DNA of 64,000 nucleotides from Epichloe hybrida (taxonomy: Eukaryota; Ascomycota; Sordariomycetes; Hypocreales; Clavicipitaceae). Under the pieces are notes generated by a model. That model was not told the origin of the DNA and made no database searches. It saw nothing but the letters and a program-made list of their open reading frames with translations. Both the position numbers and the translations under genes were made by a program. Numbering within the stretch: position 1 is the first letter of the stretch; each line of letters begins with the position of its first letter. The stretch lies in contig JAFEKR010000007.1 in assembly GCA_019022495.1 (NCBI GenBank), positions 1,798,001-1,862,000 of the forward strand, in the 5' to 3' direction. Below are positions 38,614 to 50,815 of the stretch, piece by piece.

Positions 38614-38627
38614 TTAATGCTAGCTCT
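38552..38627 (+). promoter_or_regulatory. Self-priming pair of the miniature LTR element
   Basis: AGAGCTAGCATTA inside the 5' LTR (38552-38564) is the exact reverse complement of TAATGCTAGCTCT (38615-38627), which starts one base after the LTR ends. This is where a primer-binding site belongs. A 13-nt match here, and no TGG-type tRNA site, is the arrangement of Tf1/sushi elements, where the 5' end of the RNA folds back to prime minus-strand DNA. If so, R begins at about 38552, giving U3 of about 61 bp and R-U5 of about 62 bp. Confidence 0.65.
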
Positions 38628-38999
38628 TATAAGTCTTCTAGTGTGCTAGTCCTAGGTTTAAATCCTTGTGAGTAAGGCGTACGCTAGGTCCTAGGTTTAA
38701 TTCCCGTAGCTAGATTAACCTAGTGAGTCTAGGTTTAAATTACTAGGCTAGGCAGCTTACGTTAGGCTCATAGGGCAGGTATGGTTACGCCCGTATGGTT
38801 GCGTTATAACCGTAGGGTCACGTGCACTAGGTGATGTATAGGCCTAGCTGCCGTGCGTACTAGGCCTTAGGGGTTCACAATTGGTTAATTATCTCAGAGG
38901 CCATGGATGACCGGGCCTAATCTAAGCTAAGGTTGCGTTACTAGCCACTGGCCAGTGAGGCCCTTAGCTTAGGGCAAGCCTTACGAGGGAAGGGATAAT

Positions 39000-39122
39000 T
39001 GTCAGGTGCGCGCGCACGTACACGTGGCTTGATAATCAATTGTAAGGTGCGATGCAAGCGAGAGCTAGCATTGGTGAATCTTTTAGTTCAATGGCTTACC
39101 TGCACACCTTCAGGTTCTGACA
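39000..39122 (+). repeat. Miniature element 3' LTR
   Basis: 123 bp, TGTCAGGTGCGCGCGCACG to CAGGTTCTGACA. It is the less mutated of the pair. Confidence 0.9.
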
Positions 39123-42100
39123 TAGAGACACTATCTTGCTTATTTAGCTTATATAATTCAAGTTATTATAGATTATTTAAACTATAAGTACCTTACTATA
39201 AAGCCTAAGCTTACTAGTAAGTAAGTAATTACGCTTAATAAGCTTTATCCTTTTAATTTTAAGATTATATATTATATAGGGAAATTAAATCCTACTAACT
39301 TACTTTTAAGAAGACTAGATTTTATAAGTAAGGCAAGAAAAGAGAAAGTAGTAACTATATAACTTCTTACCTTTTTATCTAAATTTATAGATACTAAGAG
39401 ATAGGAACACTATAGTAATATTATTAATGCCATAGGCTTCACAAAAACATTACTTAATATAACTAATAGTTAGTTATAATAACGCTATAATAATACTGCT
39501 AATATCTAGGGTTTTAAAAAATCATAACTTAACTATATTCCTAAAGAACCTAATAATCTAGATAATCTTAGAAAAGTTATATTAGTAAGGTTATTTAATA
39601 CTTTTTATACTTCTATTTATAAGTAATAAGCTAGCTATAGTAATACTATTAGTACCTAGCGTATGTATTATTCATTACTTAATTATTTTAATTTTCCTAT
39701 TAAACTAGCTATTTCTAATAGAGATAGACTAGCATAGGTTATTACTAGTAAGTAGTAAGGGCACCCCTTAAGAATATTACTTATCTATATTCTTATAAGA
39801 CTAAAAGCATTTATTAAACTAATTACTTATAGAGATATTATAGCTATAATTTGATCTATTTAGAGAACCTCTTCTAAGTTTAACTTTAACTTTCTAGAAA
39901 AGAGCTTAGAATTAAAACCCCTAATTTAAGTCTTATTATATAAAGCATAGTAAGGTAATAACTTTACTATAGCTTAATTAAAGTTACTTAAAAGTAGTAA
40001 TTTAGCTATATCCTAGATATAGTTAATTAGACTCTTTAAGCTATTAATATTTAAGAATTATATTTTTATTTCTTTAGGTATAAGGAAAGAAATTTTATTA
40101 CTAACTTATAATAACCTTACTACTAGGCACTAAGGAGTAAGTAAAACTCTTTATTAGATTATAAACTAATATTATTAGCTAATAATAAAGAAAGATATAA
40201 AGGTGCATATTAGTACTTATATAAATTATTAGACTTTAAAACTAAGGCATTATAAACTATATAATAAGCTAGCTATATTACTAGTGCCTAATTGCCCTTT
40301 TTAAGAATTATTAATAGATTTTATTACTAGACTTTTACTAGTAAAAGATTTAAATTAAACCTATAATGTAATTTTAGTTATTATTAACTATTTTATAAAA
40401 TACAGTATTTATATCCCTATTTTAACGTAACTAACTAGTAATAGGCTAGTAACTATATTCTTAAAATATGTTTTTAGAGACTATAAAGCCCTAGAAAGTA
40501 TTATAATAGACTAAGGTTTTATATTTACTAGTGATTTCTAGATAACTTTTTGTTATTTTCTTATAATAAAGCAGCTACTTAGTATTGCTTTTTACCCCTA
40601 GATAGATAGTTAGATAAAACATTTAAACTAGGTCTTAGAACATTATTTAAGGGCTTTTACTTATACTAAATAAACTAATTAAGTAAATAACCTATTAATA
40701 GCGTAATTCACGTATAATATAAGTAATTACTTAATGCATAGCTACACACTAGTAAAGGCATTATAAGGTTATAATCCTAGAGGCTTATAGTAAGTAATAG
40801 TAAATATCCCTTTAGTAAATAATTAAGCTAAAAGTAAGATTTTAGTACTAAGAGAGAAGTATACTATAATTAAGTAGCTTTTAAGTAACTTATAGACTTA
40901 GTATAAAAAATATTATAACTAGAAGAGAACTCTAATAAGGTTTAAAGTTAGTAACTATATTAACCTAAGACGCCTTAGTGAGAAGCTAGCTATAAAGTAT
41001 CTAGGCCCCTATAAGATTAAAAAGGTAATTAGGAGTTATAGATTAGTATATTAATTAAAATTACTGCCTAGGACTTAATTATATAATATATTTAATATTA
41101 CTAGTCTTAAACCTTTTAAAGGGAACCTAATAAATATAGAAAATATATCCTTACTATAAGATATTATTAAAGATAATAAATAAGAGTTTAAAGTTAAGAG
41201 AATTATTTTATATTACTATAATAGAAGGTATTATAAATATCTAGTTAAATAGAAGGGCTATAATACTTTAAAGAATTCTTAGGTATTAAAAAGGGATTTT
41301 ATTACTAGAGAAATTATTAATAACTATAAGTAATAGCTAAGTAATAAATTTAATATAAGGTAATTATATTTTATAACTTAATATACTAAAGATATTAGAA
41401 AATAAAGTTAATTTATTTAGATAACTTAAATAATCTATTATATAGCTACTAAGCACTTATCTCTTTATAATAGAGTTAGCCCTTAAGACTACTAGTCCCT
41501 TATTATTATTAGTAGCTATAAAAGCTATAGAGAAAGAGGCCTTAGGAGTATCTTTATTATTAAAATCCCTCTCTTTATATATATAAACCTAAAGTATACT
41601 AAGAAGCTTAATAAGTCTAATATATTTAGGTAAATTAATAGTATTTAGTATAAACTACTAGTAAGTTAGTTAAGTATTAGCTATATATATTAAGAAAGCT
41701 TACCTTTAGGATATTCTAGGCTATAAAGTAAAGATAGTTTATAATATTAATCTAAGTTTCTAGATTTATAGTATTACTTAGTAATATTATTATAGTATAT
41801 TTATTATGTTTTACCTTATAGGTAATATTAGTAAATATTTAAGCGTAGTAAATATAACTATACTTATTAGAATTTTTATAAACTAGGATAGTATTTTATA
41901 GCTTTTTCTTTACTTTTATAATAAGCTAGTAGTAAGTTAGTAGTAATTTAGTGTTTAGGAAATAGGATTATACTTACTTTATTTTAATAGTAATAACTAC
42001 CTTTAGGAGTAGCTTTAATAAGTTTAAATAGCCTATTATAAAGCTATATAATTTAAGCTAAAGTCTAGTAATGTATTAGTAATAACTAGGTAGATTTTAG

Positions 42101-43287
42101 TTAAGAGAGATATACTATAATATAGTTTTTATTATTTTAGAAGTAATAAGCATATTTTATTAAATAGCCTATTAAATATTAGCTATAAAAAAGTAATAAG
42201 TAAGTAAAGAAATTATACTTAAAGATTTATTATATTTAGCTAGGAAGGTTTTTTTATTAATAAGGTATTCTAAAATCTTATAAGTACTATTTTTTAGGAG
42301 AATATTTTATATTATTACTTACTAATAATAGTATATATATAGAATTTTCTTTAAAGTTATTTTACTAGTAGTAAGTTAGTAATAAAAATACTATAAGAAT
42401 ATAATAAACTTATAATAAGATTTTAAAAGAAGTTTACTTTAGAGAAAACTTTATAAAAGACTTTATAGGAGATTTCTTAGTTAATAGATTTTCTTAAGGT
42501 ATTAATAAAGGTAAAGTTTAAGTATAAGACTTAGATATAGTAAACTAGCTATAAGTTAGCTATAATAGACTAGATAAGGAAGTTATACTAATAAGAGTAT
42601 AAACTTATAAGCTAGATAAGGGTAAGAAACTAAGATAAATAAGGATAGATAATAATAATAATTAGGGACTAAAAGAGATTAGTAATTACTAAGTAATAGT
42701 AGTAAGAGAGCTATTACTTAGCTAGTAAGGGTAACTTATAAGGTTAAGGGATATTATAAAAAAAAAGGAAAAGTGTAAAAAGGGGGAAAAATTAGTCTCT
42801 TTTATATTAACCCTAGACCCCTTAAGTAATTTAATATACTATATATAGGTAATTTATAAATTATAATAATAACTATTAGCATTGCTAAACGTATATATGC
42901 CTAATAGCTATAAGCTTATAGTAACTATAATACAAGCCCTTTAGTTAGACTATTTAGAACCCTAGTATTAAGTACCTTATTTATTTAACTAATTACGAAA
43001 ATTAATATAGGTTATTTATATTGTTTTTTCTAGTTATATAATAGGTAATAATATTTATTTTGCTATAGTAAAGCCATATATAAGCTACTATTAGAACATT
43101 ACTAACTATAATAAAGGGTTATTTTTAATTAGTGGTATTATTATTATTATTTCTTTTTGTTTACCTATGCGTTTAGATATAAGGTACCTTATCTTATTTT
43201 TCCTTATAAAGCTCTAATATAGTAACTATACCCTAAATAAGTAGCTTATTTTATAATTAAGGTTAATTATATATAGGGGGGGTATTA

Positions 43288-43557
43288 TATTAGGAGCGTA
43301 AAGGTTAAAGATAGGATATTTATTAAAGCAAGTCTTTAGAGAACCTTTAGGCTATATAAATAATAAAGAGGCTAGCTAGCTATAAGATAGCCACATGCTT
43401 ATAAAGTAAGGTATTTATTAAAGACTACGTATATTATTAGTGCTAGGTTAGAGATTAAAACCTTCACGCACCTGCCCCTAGCTAGCATCTATCTAGTAGC
43501 GACTACAATAGTCTTAGCTATCACTTCGTTCTTAACCTTTCGGTGCAAGCCGTGACA
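43288..43557 (+). repeat. G1 3' LTR (copy B)
   Basis: 270 bp, from TATTAGGAGCG to GTGCAAGCCGTGACA, preceded by the purine run AGGGGGGG. U5 retains CACGCACCTGCCCCTAGC and other sequence that is TA-converted in other copies. Confidence 0.88.
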
Positions 43558-46500
43558 ATACTATATTATATTTAGCCTTATAAGGGCTATAAAGGTTTAC
43601 TAAGTTTATCTTTTCCTTACCTATACACTAGTATATTACTTATATTTTAGAGTAAGAGGCATTAATTTTATATAATTAGTATATTATATCTTAGTCATAA
43701 CTTTCTATTATAATATAGCTAGTGCCTATCCTAGGAGTAGTAAGTATTTTATTCCTTTTTAATACTAATTTACTAACTCTTTTATAGTAAAACTATTATA
43801 AACTTTTCTATATCTAGAAAATAAAGGTAACTTTATATTTATAGTCTTATAACCTAGGTTTTATACCCTAGGGTGTAGTAAAGCATTACTTTTTCTAGGT
43901 AATAAGGGGCCTTATTAGGGAGGATAAGAATATAAGTAAATACCTTCTTTATAAGGGTATAGTGTATTCCTATACAGGGGCTACTATAAAGGGGTTTCCC
44001 TTAACTCTCCTTACTTTATAAGCGTGTTTTCTTTTATTTTTTAGTAAGTAATCTAAGGTTTTTATTCTAGAGTGTAATAGTAGCTAATAAAGCTATACCT
44101 TTTCTATAAGAATATTATATCTTTTTACCTATAACTTACTTATATCTTACTACTTTTCTTACTAGACTTATTTTAGTAAAATGCCTAAATTATATATTAA
44201 GTGCCTTTTATATCCTTTACTATAACCTATTAGTTATATTTACTTAGCTAGCCCTTTTATTTTACTAGGTATTTATTACTTTCTTAGGTTTTCCTATAGT
44301 TCTTAACCTCCTTAACTTTATACTTATTATCTTTATTCTCTAAGTCTAGTATTAGCATTTCCTTATCTCTAGTGTCTTTATAGTAATTCTATAGCTCTAA
44401 TAGGCTAATATAAAATATATTATATAGCTAACTATATTTTTTAGGTAATATAAGTCTATATGCTTATTTTCCTATAGTATTAAGTACTTAAAATAGTTTA
44501 ATAAATCTAGGGGTTAGCTTTTATTTTATATCCTTAAGCCTAATATTCTTTACTAATAGTAATACTAGGTTATCTCTTTTTAGTATTAATAGCTAGTAAT
44601 ACTAGTTATAGTACTTTACTTAGGTCTTAGTAACTTTTACCTAGTTTTACTTTAGTTACTCTTTAACTTTATATAGCTTTATAATATATATATAAGCTTC
44701 TAGTACCTCCCTTTCTTTAGTCTTATCCCTAAGAGCTAGGTAAAACTTAGGTAAATAGCCTATAAAGAAGTAATTAAAAGAGTAGCCTATAGTTTTATTT
44801 ACTATGTTATTATAAGTAAATTAAGCTATTAGGAGTAGCTTAGGCTATATTTATTAGTTATTAGCTATAAAGTATTAAAGATAATACTTAAGCACTTAGT
44901 TTATTCTCTTTATTTACTTATTAGTTTAGGGGTAAAACACTATAGAAAGCCTTTACTTTATATATAATAAGTAGTATAGGTTTAACTAGAATTAGCTTAT
45001 AAAGACTAATCCCCTATTAGATATAATGCTCTCTAGTGCCTTAAACCTTAGTTTAATCTCCTTATAGAAAAGCTTTACTAGTTTAGCTATATTAATTATT
45101 ATAGTTATAAGTAAGAAAATAAAGTACTTAGTAAATTAGTTTATAATTACTAGGATTATATTAGTCTCTTATTTACTTACTTAGGTAACTAGTAATCCTA
45201 TAATAAAATCTATTAAGATTTTTACCTATAGTTACTATAGTATTAGTAAGGATTTAAGGCTTCTATATAAGTAATGCCTTCTAGCCACTACTTACTAGCA
45301 AACCCTATAGCTTATAATATAGTTAAATACTAACTTACTTATACCTAGCTACTAGAAGTAATGCTTTAATAGCTTAAGAGTATATTTAGTCCTAAAGTAA
45401 CTTACTAGTAAATTATTATAGTATAGCTATAAAAGCTTCTATTATAAGATAAGCTCCTAGGGAATAATTACCTAGTCTTAGTATATTAGGAGGCCTCTTA
45501 TACTATATAACTATAGACTAGCTTTTCCCTTATCTCTTACTAGGGAATTATTAATCTTACTATTTTGCCTTTATAAATCTAAATCTTAATCCTATACCTT
45601 TTATAGTAATTATACTAATAGTTTATTTAGCCTAGATTAGTAAGGATTTAGTAGCTTAATAGTCTCCTATATCTCTTATATTACACTAATATCTTAGATA
45701 TATATTACTTTCTCCTAGAAATTACCCTTATTTAGCTAATCTTTTACTAAATCTATAGTAGCTAACTAGCCTCTTAACTAGGCTACTTTAGCCTCTAGAG
45801 CTCTCTCTATAGTAGCTAGGGTATTTTCCTCCCCTAAAGGTATCTTACTAAGCCTCTTTACTAAGACTAAGGTATTTTCCTCCCCTAAAGGTATTTTACT
45901 ATATTCTCTTTAATATATTAAGACTAGGGTATTTTCCTCCTTTAAAGGTATCTTACTATATCTTCTTTTATATATTAGTATCTTTTCTTTTACTAGTTCT
46001 TTAGTAACTATTATTTTCTTTTAAAGCTTTAGTAAAAGTAACTTATTTATTAAGGGTTTACCTTTATAATTAGACTATCTTAATAGTGTATTTACTAGGT
46101 TACTTTTCCTAGGTTTATACCTAATTATAAAGTAAAAGGGGTAAAGGAATATATACTATTTAGCCTATTTTCTATTTAGCTTTTACTATTTTATAAAAGT
46201 CTATAGGTTATAGTAATTTAATAAGACCTTTACTAGGGTTACTATACCTTTAATATAGTATTACTAGTATTTAAATAACTTTACTATAGTAAGTAGCTTC
46301 TAATTTACTATACTATAATTATATTTAGTATTTATAAACTTCCTTAACTAAAATACTATAAGGTACTATTAGCCCTTATTATCTTACTAAGATAAGATTC
46401 TTACTATTATAAAGACTAAAGTATTTATCTCTATATATACTAGCTAACTTAAGTTATAATAATAAAGAAAAGGCGCTTATTAAAAGGTATCTTTTAGCTA

Positions 46501-47285
46501 GTTAAATACTAGCTATTCTCTTCCCTTAAATATAAACTTCCTAGTCTTAATACTATTTTAACTACCTTTTATTAGCGTATATAAGGGTATTATAATCCTA
46601 AAGTATTAGTAAATAAACCTTTAGTAAAAGTTATAGAATCCTAGGAAAAACTATATATCTTTAAAGCTTATAGGCTTCTTCTAGTCTTAGATTATATTTA
46701 CTTTATATATATTTATTAAAATACTATTAACTAATAAAATAAACCCTAGGAATTTTACTAATTCCTAGTAAAATAAATACTTTAAGGGTTTTATATATAA
46801 CTTTACTAACCTTATATATTTTAAAACTTTCTTAATATATATAGTATACTTCTCTTATATTTTTAAGAAAATAAGGATATTATCTAGATATACTATATAA
46901 ATAGTGTTTACTAGCCTATAAAGTGCTTTATAAATATAGCTCTAAAAAGTAACTAGTATATTAGTTAGCCTAAAGGGTATTATAAGATATTTATAGTGTT
47001 TATAATAGGTATAAAATATAGTCTTTTACTTATTACTCTCTTTAATATAAATTTAATAGTAAGTATTCTTAATATTAATCTTTAAGAAGTAGTAAGCTTC
47101 TTAGCACTAGTCTAGGATCTTTAAAATTAAGGGGAGAGTGTAGTAATTCTTTTATATTACTTTATTAAGTCCTTAGTAATTTATATATAGTTAAAGTATC
47201 TTATTTTTCTTTAGTATAAATAGGATAAGTATACCTATAGGGCTCTTAGAGAGTTTTATCTAGCCTTTTTATAGGTTTTTATTAA

Positions 47286-48321
47286 CGTCATGGCACTGAT
47301 GGCCCTCATTTTCGACGGATCGCGTCTCGCAGGACACACACTGGATCTCTCGCGGCTCACCTAGCTACCCTAGGTTAGACCTAGAAACGGGGCGAAATAG
47401 AGGCGGAGGGGACTTACTTCTAGGCCTTTTGCCTCTACCTAATCTAATTATTTCTAGGTTAGGGACTTCCTTAGATACTTATCTAAGGTTATAAGTTCCT
47501 AGGCAAATTAGAGCTAGAATAGCACTAAAAATAGGGTACTTATAGAGCTTAGTAATATTATAGCGCATTTTTCTACGTAAAATATTAGTATTTAAACTAA
47601 TACTAGACTAGAGGAGCCTTAAATAGCTCCTAAAAGGGATAGGAAGGAAAAGAACCTATAGGAAATTTATTATAAGAAAAGGAAAAAGGTTAGAACCTTA
47701 AGGGAGGAGGAGCCCTCTTTTATACCTAAGAGAGGGAGGGGGGGGGACTAACTATAATATTAGCTAGAAAACAAAGCATAAGATAAGCAAATGTATAAAT
47801 AGCGTGTAACTAATCTAGGAGCGAAACCGCCTAGTTACTAAGCCTAAATCACCTACCCCCCACTATAATTAAATAAAACCATGTGCTTAGACTTTATAAG
47901 ATATCTAGACTAGTGCTAGGTTAGATTTAGCTAAAAAGTAAGGCACTAGAAGAGTTAGAAGTAAAGTAAATAAAAAGTAAATTATTATTATAAATCTAAA
48001 TTCACTATGCCCTAAGGCAAAGCAAGAGATATAGAGCTAGGTCTAAGCAGGACTAGACTAGCACTAAAGGGAGCTAGTTATAACCACTACCACACTTTTT
48101 CTTTTCTTTTTTATTTTCTTTAGGATAAGGCTAGCATAAGCTAGCACTAAATACCTATAATTAATCACACCTAATGCGGCATAGACCTAGAAGAGGGTTA
48201 GCGCTAGCCTATTAACAGACATAAGGGGGTTTTTCTTCCTAGTAAAGGGTTTTCCCTCTTAACTAAGCGGATGGAGTACTAGGAACAGCTACATAGTTAG
48301 CTAGCTAGTGTAAAGAATATA
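47286..48321 (+). mobile_element. 5'-truncated LINE insertion (1.04 kb)
   Basis: Flanked by a perfect 16-bp target duplication TATAGGTTTTTATTAA (47270-47285 and 48322-48337). It is the plus-strand counterpart of the 3' end of the full LINE (minus strand, about 26347-27375), ending AGTGTAAAGAATATA. Long target duplication, loss of the 5' end and a retained 3' end are typical of target-primed reverse transcription. Its first 90 bases are almost free of RIP. Inserting into the RT of G2, it is younger than G2. Confidence 0.9.
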
Positions 48322-50295
48322 TATAGGTTTTTATTAATATATTTATAGAGCTTCTTTAACTTACTTTAGGAGAGAGAGTAAATTAGTCTAAATAGGGGCG
48401 TAGCCCTAGGTATTAGGTTAATTATATAATTAGTCTTTTTTCTTAATAGTAAATTACTTACTTTATTTACTATAAATATATCTTTAAACTTATATAGTTC
48501 CTTAGGGATATCTTTAATAGTTTTATATACTTTTATCTCTTTATTATCTTTAAGGGTAATAAACTTATCTTCTATAACTCCTATAATAGTATATATAATA
48601 GCCTTATTATATATTACCTTTATAAACTTATAAGAAGTTATAAGTAAAAAGGCTATTTTCTTTTTCTTAAACTATTACTCTTAAGAGTATAAATAAAGAT
48701 ATATATATTCTTTAGTAAGTATATATATCCTAATTAAGATAAGGCTTTCCCTTACTCTTAGGTCTTTATTTATAGCTATATATAGTAACTTAAGGTTTTT
48801 TTTTTTCTCTCTTAAGTCTTTAATAGTAATAAGTACCTTATAGACACTATATTAAGGGACTATAAGGGCCCTTATTACCTAGAGAATAAGTACTATAGCT
48901 TTAGCTTAATTAAGCTTATAGTTTCTTATAAATTTAATACTAATAATATTAAGCTTAGTATAGCTATTTAGATTTACTACTATTTTAATGTCTTTATACC
49001 TATAAATAGTAACTAGTATATAGAATTAATACCTAATTAGTACTTTAGTGTTTAAGGCAAAGGTAAGGGCCTTTACTTTTACCTTAGGAAGTTTCCCTAT
49101 TTATCTTAGGGATCTTTCCTTAGCTTATTATATTTATTTATAAGGTAGTTTAGACTATTATAGTTATAATATTATCTCTTATCCCTAACTTTACTATTAT
49201 TTAGGTATATAACTAGGCTTTTTTCCTAGTCTTTATTTCTTTAATCTTTATATAGCCTATAACCTTAAGGTAAGTTATTTCTATAATATTAGGGATTCTT
49301 TATATAGTCCTTTATTTTCTAAATATTTAGGCTTTTACTTACTTTTTAGCATAGCCTTCTAAAATTGCTAGGTAAGTTATATAACCTTCTCTTATATTTT
49401 CCTAGTAATAGAGGTATATAAGTTAATATAGTTTTATAGCTTAGGGAGTAACTTTATAAAGAATATAAGGGTATAGAACTTTTCTAGGGCTTTTTCTAGG
49501 TATATCTCTAGTAAATCTAGGAAGATACTAAATTTAATAAGGCTCTAGCCCTTATATTACTTTATATTTTTAAGCTATATAGCTATTTAGGTATTATAGT
49601 TTATAAAGTTCTTAAGTAATATAAGTATCTAAGTCTAGAATTTATTCTAGTTATCCTTAAGATTATCCTAGCTATTAGCCTATTATTTATTAAGGTATTT
49701 ATTTTATCTTACCTTATAGTTAAGTATAAAGAGAATCTTTTAGTAATTATATTAGTATTTCTTCTTTACCTTATTAAAGGTATAGTTTAGGTTATTTATC
49801 TATATCTTATACCTCTAGGGGTTTATAAGGTATTAAAGCTTAGTAATATTCTTAACTTTAATCTCTTAGCTACTATTACTTAAGGAAAGGCTAGCTCTTT
49901 ACTTAATTTTCCCTTATACTTCCCTTAAGTTACCCTTAATAAGGTTAATAAGCTTTTATTCTTATTCTTATAATCTTTAGAGTTTTTCTAGCTAAGTAAT
50001 TTACTTTAGTATTACTATAGCTTTACTATAAGGGGTAAAGGGTTTTATTATAAGTATAGTTTTATTAGTATATAGTATATCTTTATCTATAGTATTACCC
50101 TTATTTAATTAAGTATAACTCTTATCTATTAGGGTTAGGTTATTATCTAATATTACTTTAGTAAATTAAGTGGTTTTTCCCCTTATATTACTCTTAGGTA
50201 ACTAGTAAAAGAAGCTTTAGAATTATAAGAATAATAGTAGCTAGGTAAGAGGTATAAGGGCTTTAGTATATTAACTAAAGCTTACTAAGTCTAAG

Positions 50296-50425
50296 TGTGT
50301 TATATATGCAAGTTACTAGCTTATAGCTAGTGGCTTGCTAGTGTTACATGGACTTAGCCCTAGGATATAGCCTGCCCGCGGGGTGCACTAGTGATTACGG
50401 GTGTTGTTGTGAGTGGGGCCTCACA
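50296..50425 (-). repeat. Candidate short 5' LTR of G2
   Basis: On the minus strand a 130-bp stretch runs from TGTGAGGCCCCACTC to ATATATAACACA, with TG...CA ends. It is followed by CTTAGACTTAGTAAGC. The LTR contains GGGCTAAGTCCATG: 7 nt (CTAAGTC) pair with the following GACTTAG as it stands, and 10 nt if two obvious RIP changes are reversed, hinting at self-priming. It is GC-richer than its surroundings. No second copy is in the window, so the assignment is tentative. Confidence 0.4.
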
Positions 50426-50815
50426 ATATTATAGACTTAAGCTATAAGCTTAGGTTAAGTTAGGCTTTAAAAAGTATATATAAAGTCTCTAAAAAGTATA
50501 TAAACTATATATAGTAAGGTTAGGGCTATTTATAAACTATATATAAGCTACTATAAATCTAGGTGCTATGTAACCCCTAGTATAGTTCTTTTCTTCTTCT
50601 ATAAGAATAATATTCTTACTTTAAACGCTTATATGCAGTAGCCATAAGGCTAGTTCATCACACTAAGGTAATATAAAATCTCTTTACTCCCTTATATATT
50701 AATAAGGAAAGGTACTATAGATAGTATAAAGTAAGCTCTTTACCTATATTTATAGCTAATTTATACCTATAGGGGTCTTAAGTGCGCTAGCTTTTAAACG
50801 ACTGCGCTAACTTAG
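50426..50815. other. RIP-block margin, no gene seen
   Basis: AT-rich sequence with short TATATAAA-type direct repeats (AAAAAGTATATA twice near 50,470-50,510). No domain, LTR or open frame recognised. GC content and CpG/CpA rise abruptly at about 50,800-50,830. Confidence 0.6.

Larger units (their letters stand above)
38491..39122 (+). mobile_element. Miniature LTR retroelement (TRIM-like), 632 bp
   Basis: Two 123-bp direct repeats beginning TGTCAGGTGCGCGCG and ending TTCTRACA flank only 386 bp. A 5-bp target duplication TAGAG (38486-38490 and 39123-39127) brackets it, and removing the element restores the RNase H sequence of the host G1-B copy. A purine tract, GAGGGAAGGGA (38985-38995), lies just before the 3' LTR, and a primer-like site follows the 5' LTR. 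It encodes no protein: a 62-codon open frame at 38999-39187 only crosses the LTR. It is far richer in CpG and CpA than its host and is thus a late arrival. TRIM-type elements rely on enzymes of other retrotransposons. Confidence 0.88.
37250..41340 (+). pseudogene. G1-B pol: RT, RNase H, integrase, chromodomain, RIP-degraded
   Basis: Reading through stops: an RT with LRLYINYRGLNKIIIKN (near 37,575-37,625) and IYLDNILIYSS (near 37,875-37,910, YLDD altered to YLDN). RNase H ends in a LNSELLAI block (about 38,440). After the insertion at 38491-39127 come RNase H continuation and integrase (LLTYNNLTTRH near 40,100). A chromodomain at about 41,205-41,330 reads YYKYLVK-stop-KGYNT with Trp codons as TAG. 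Gypsy order plus chromodomain defines a chromovirus, a group whose chromodomain is known to guide integration to heterochromatin. Confidence 0.82.
37005..43557 (+). mobile_element. Ty3/Gypsy relic G1-B (chromovirus), 5'-truncated
   Basis: From 37005 the sequence matches the protease/RT junction of G1-a and continues through RT, RNase H, integrase, chromodomain, about 1.9 kb of 3' sequence and the 3' LTR. The 5' LTR, leader and gag are missing at the boundary with element F copy 2. The RNase H region is split by the miniature LTR element at 38491-39122. The element appears inserted into or next to G2, whose sequence starts at 43558. Confidence 0.85.
43558..50425 (-). mobile_element. Ty3/Gypsy relic G2
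   Basis: On the minus strand, RT sequence runs from above 47,270 to about 46,800 with an active-site block YIVYLDNILIF near 46,870-46,905 (YLDD altered). RNase H and integrase-like sequence follows leftward to about 43,600, and gag/protease-like sequence occupies about 48,340-50,290. The RT is interrupted by a LINE fragment (47286-48321). No open frame survives. The RT differs from G1 and G3. A candidate 5' LTR is at 50296-50425; a 3' LTR was not found, being presumably removed by the G1-B insertion at 43557. Confidence 0.7.
1..50815. other. RIP-mutated AT-rich transposon block
   Basis: Nearly the whole stretch is TA-rich and almost lacks CpA and TpG. For example, 45181-45240 contains no CpA and no TpG but about 15 TpA. 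This is the expected product of fungal repeat-induced point mutation, which turns CpA into TpA on either strand of duplicated DNA. Recognisable transposon protein domains occur throughout but are broken by TAA/TAG codons, many at positions where TGG or CAA/CAG would restore a conserved residue. Open frames longer than 60 codons are rare and none looks like a host gene. The block ends abruptly near 50,815. I call it constitutive-heterochromatin-like DNA by inference; no chromatin data are available here. Confidence 0.95.

Noticed and set aside
38630..38715. Two tRNA B-box-like words (GGTTTAAATCC, GGTTTAATTCC) and an A-box-like TAGTTCAATGG
   Set aside because: No cloverleaf can be drawn around them, the spacing is wrong, and the LTR/TSD/purine-tract structure explains the element better than a tRNA-derived SINE.
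38999..39187. 62-codon frame beginning in GC-rich sequence
   Set aside because: It starts at the miniature element 3' LTR and runs out into RNase H relic of G1-B; an insertion-junction artefact.
1..50815. Possible mitochondrial DNA insertion because of high AT content
   Set aside because: Gypsy, Copia and LINE reverse transcriptase blocks, LTRs and CpA/TpG depletion explain the composition; no mitochondrial gene is recognisable.
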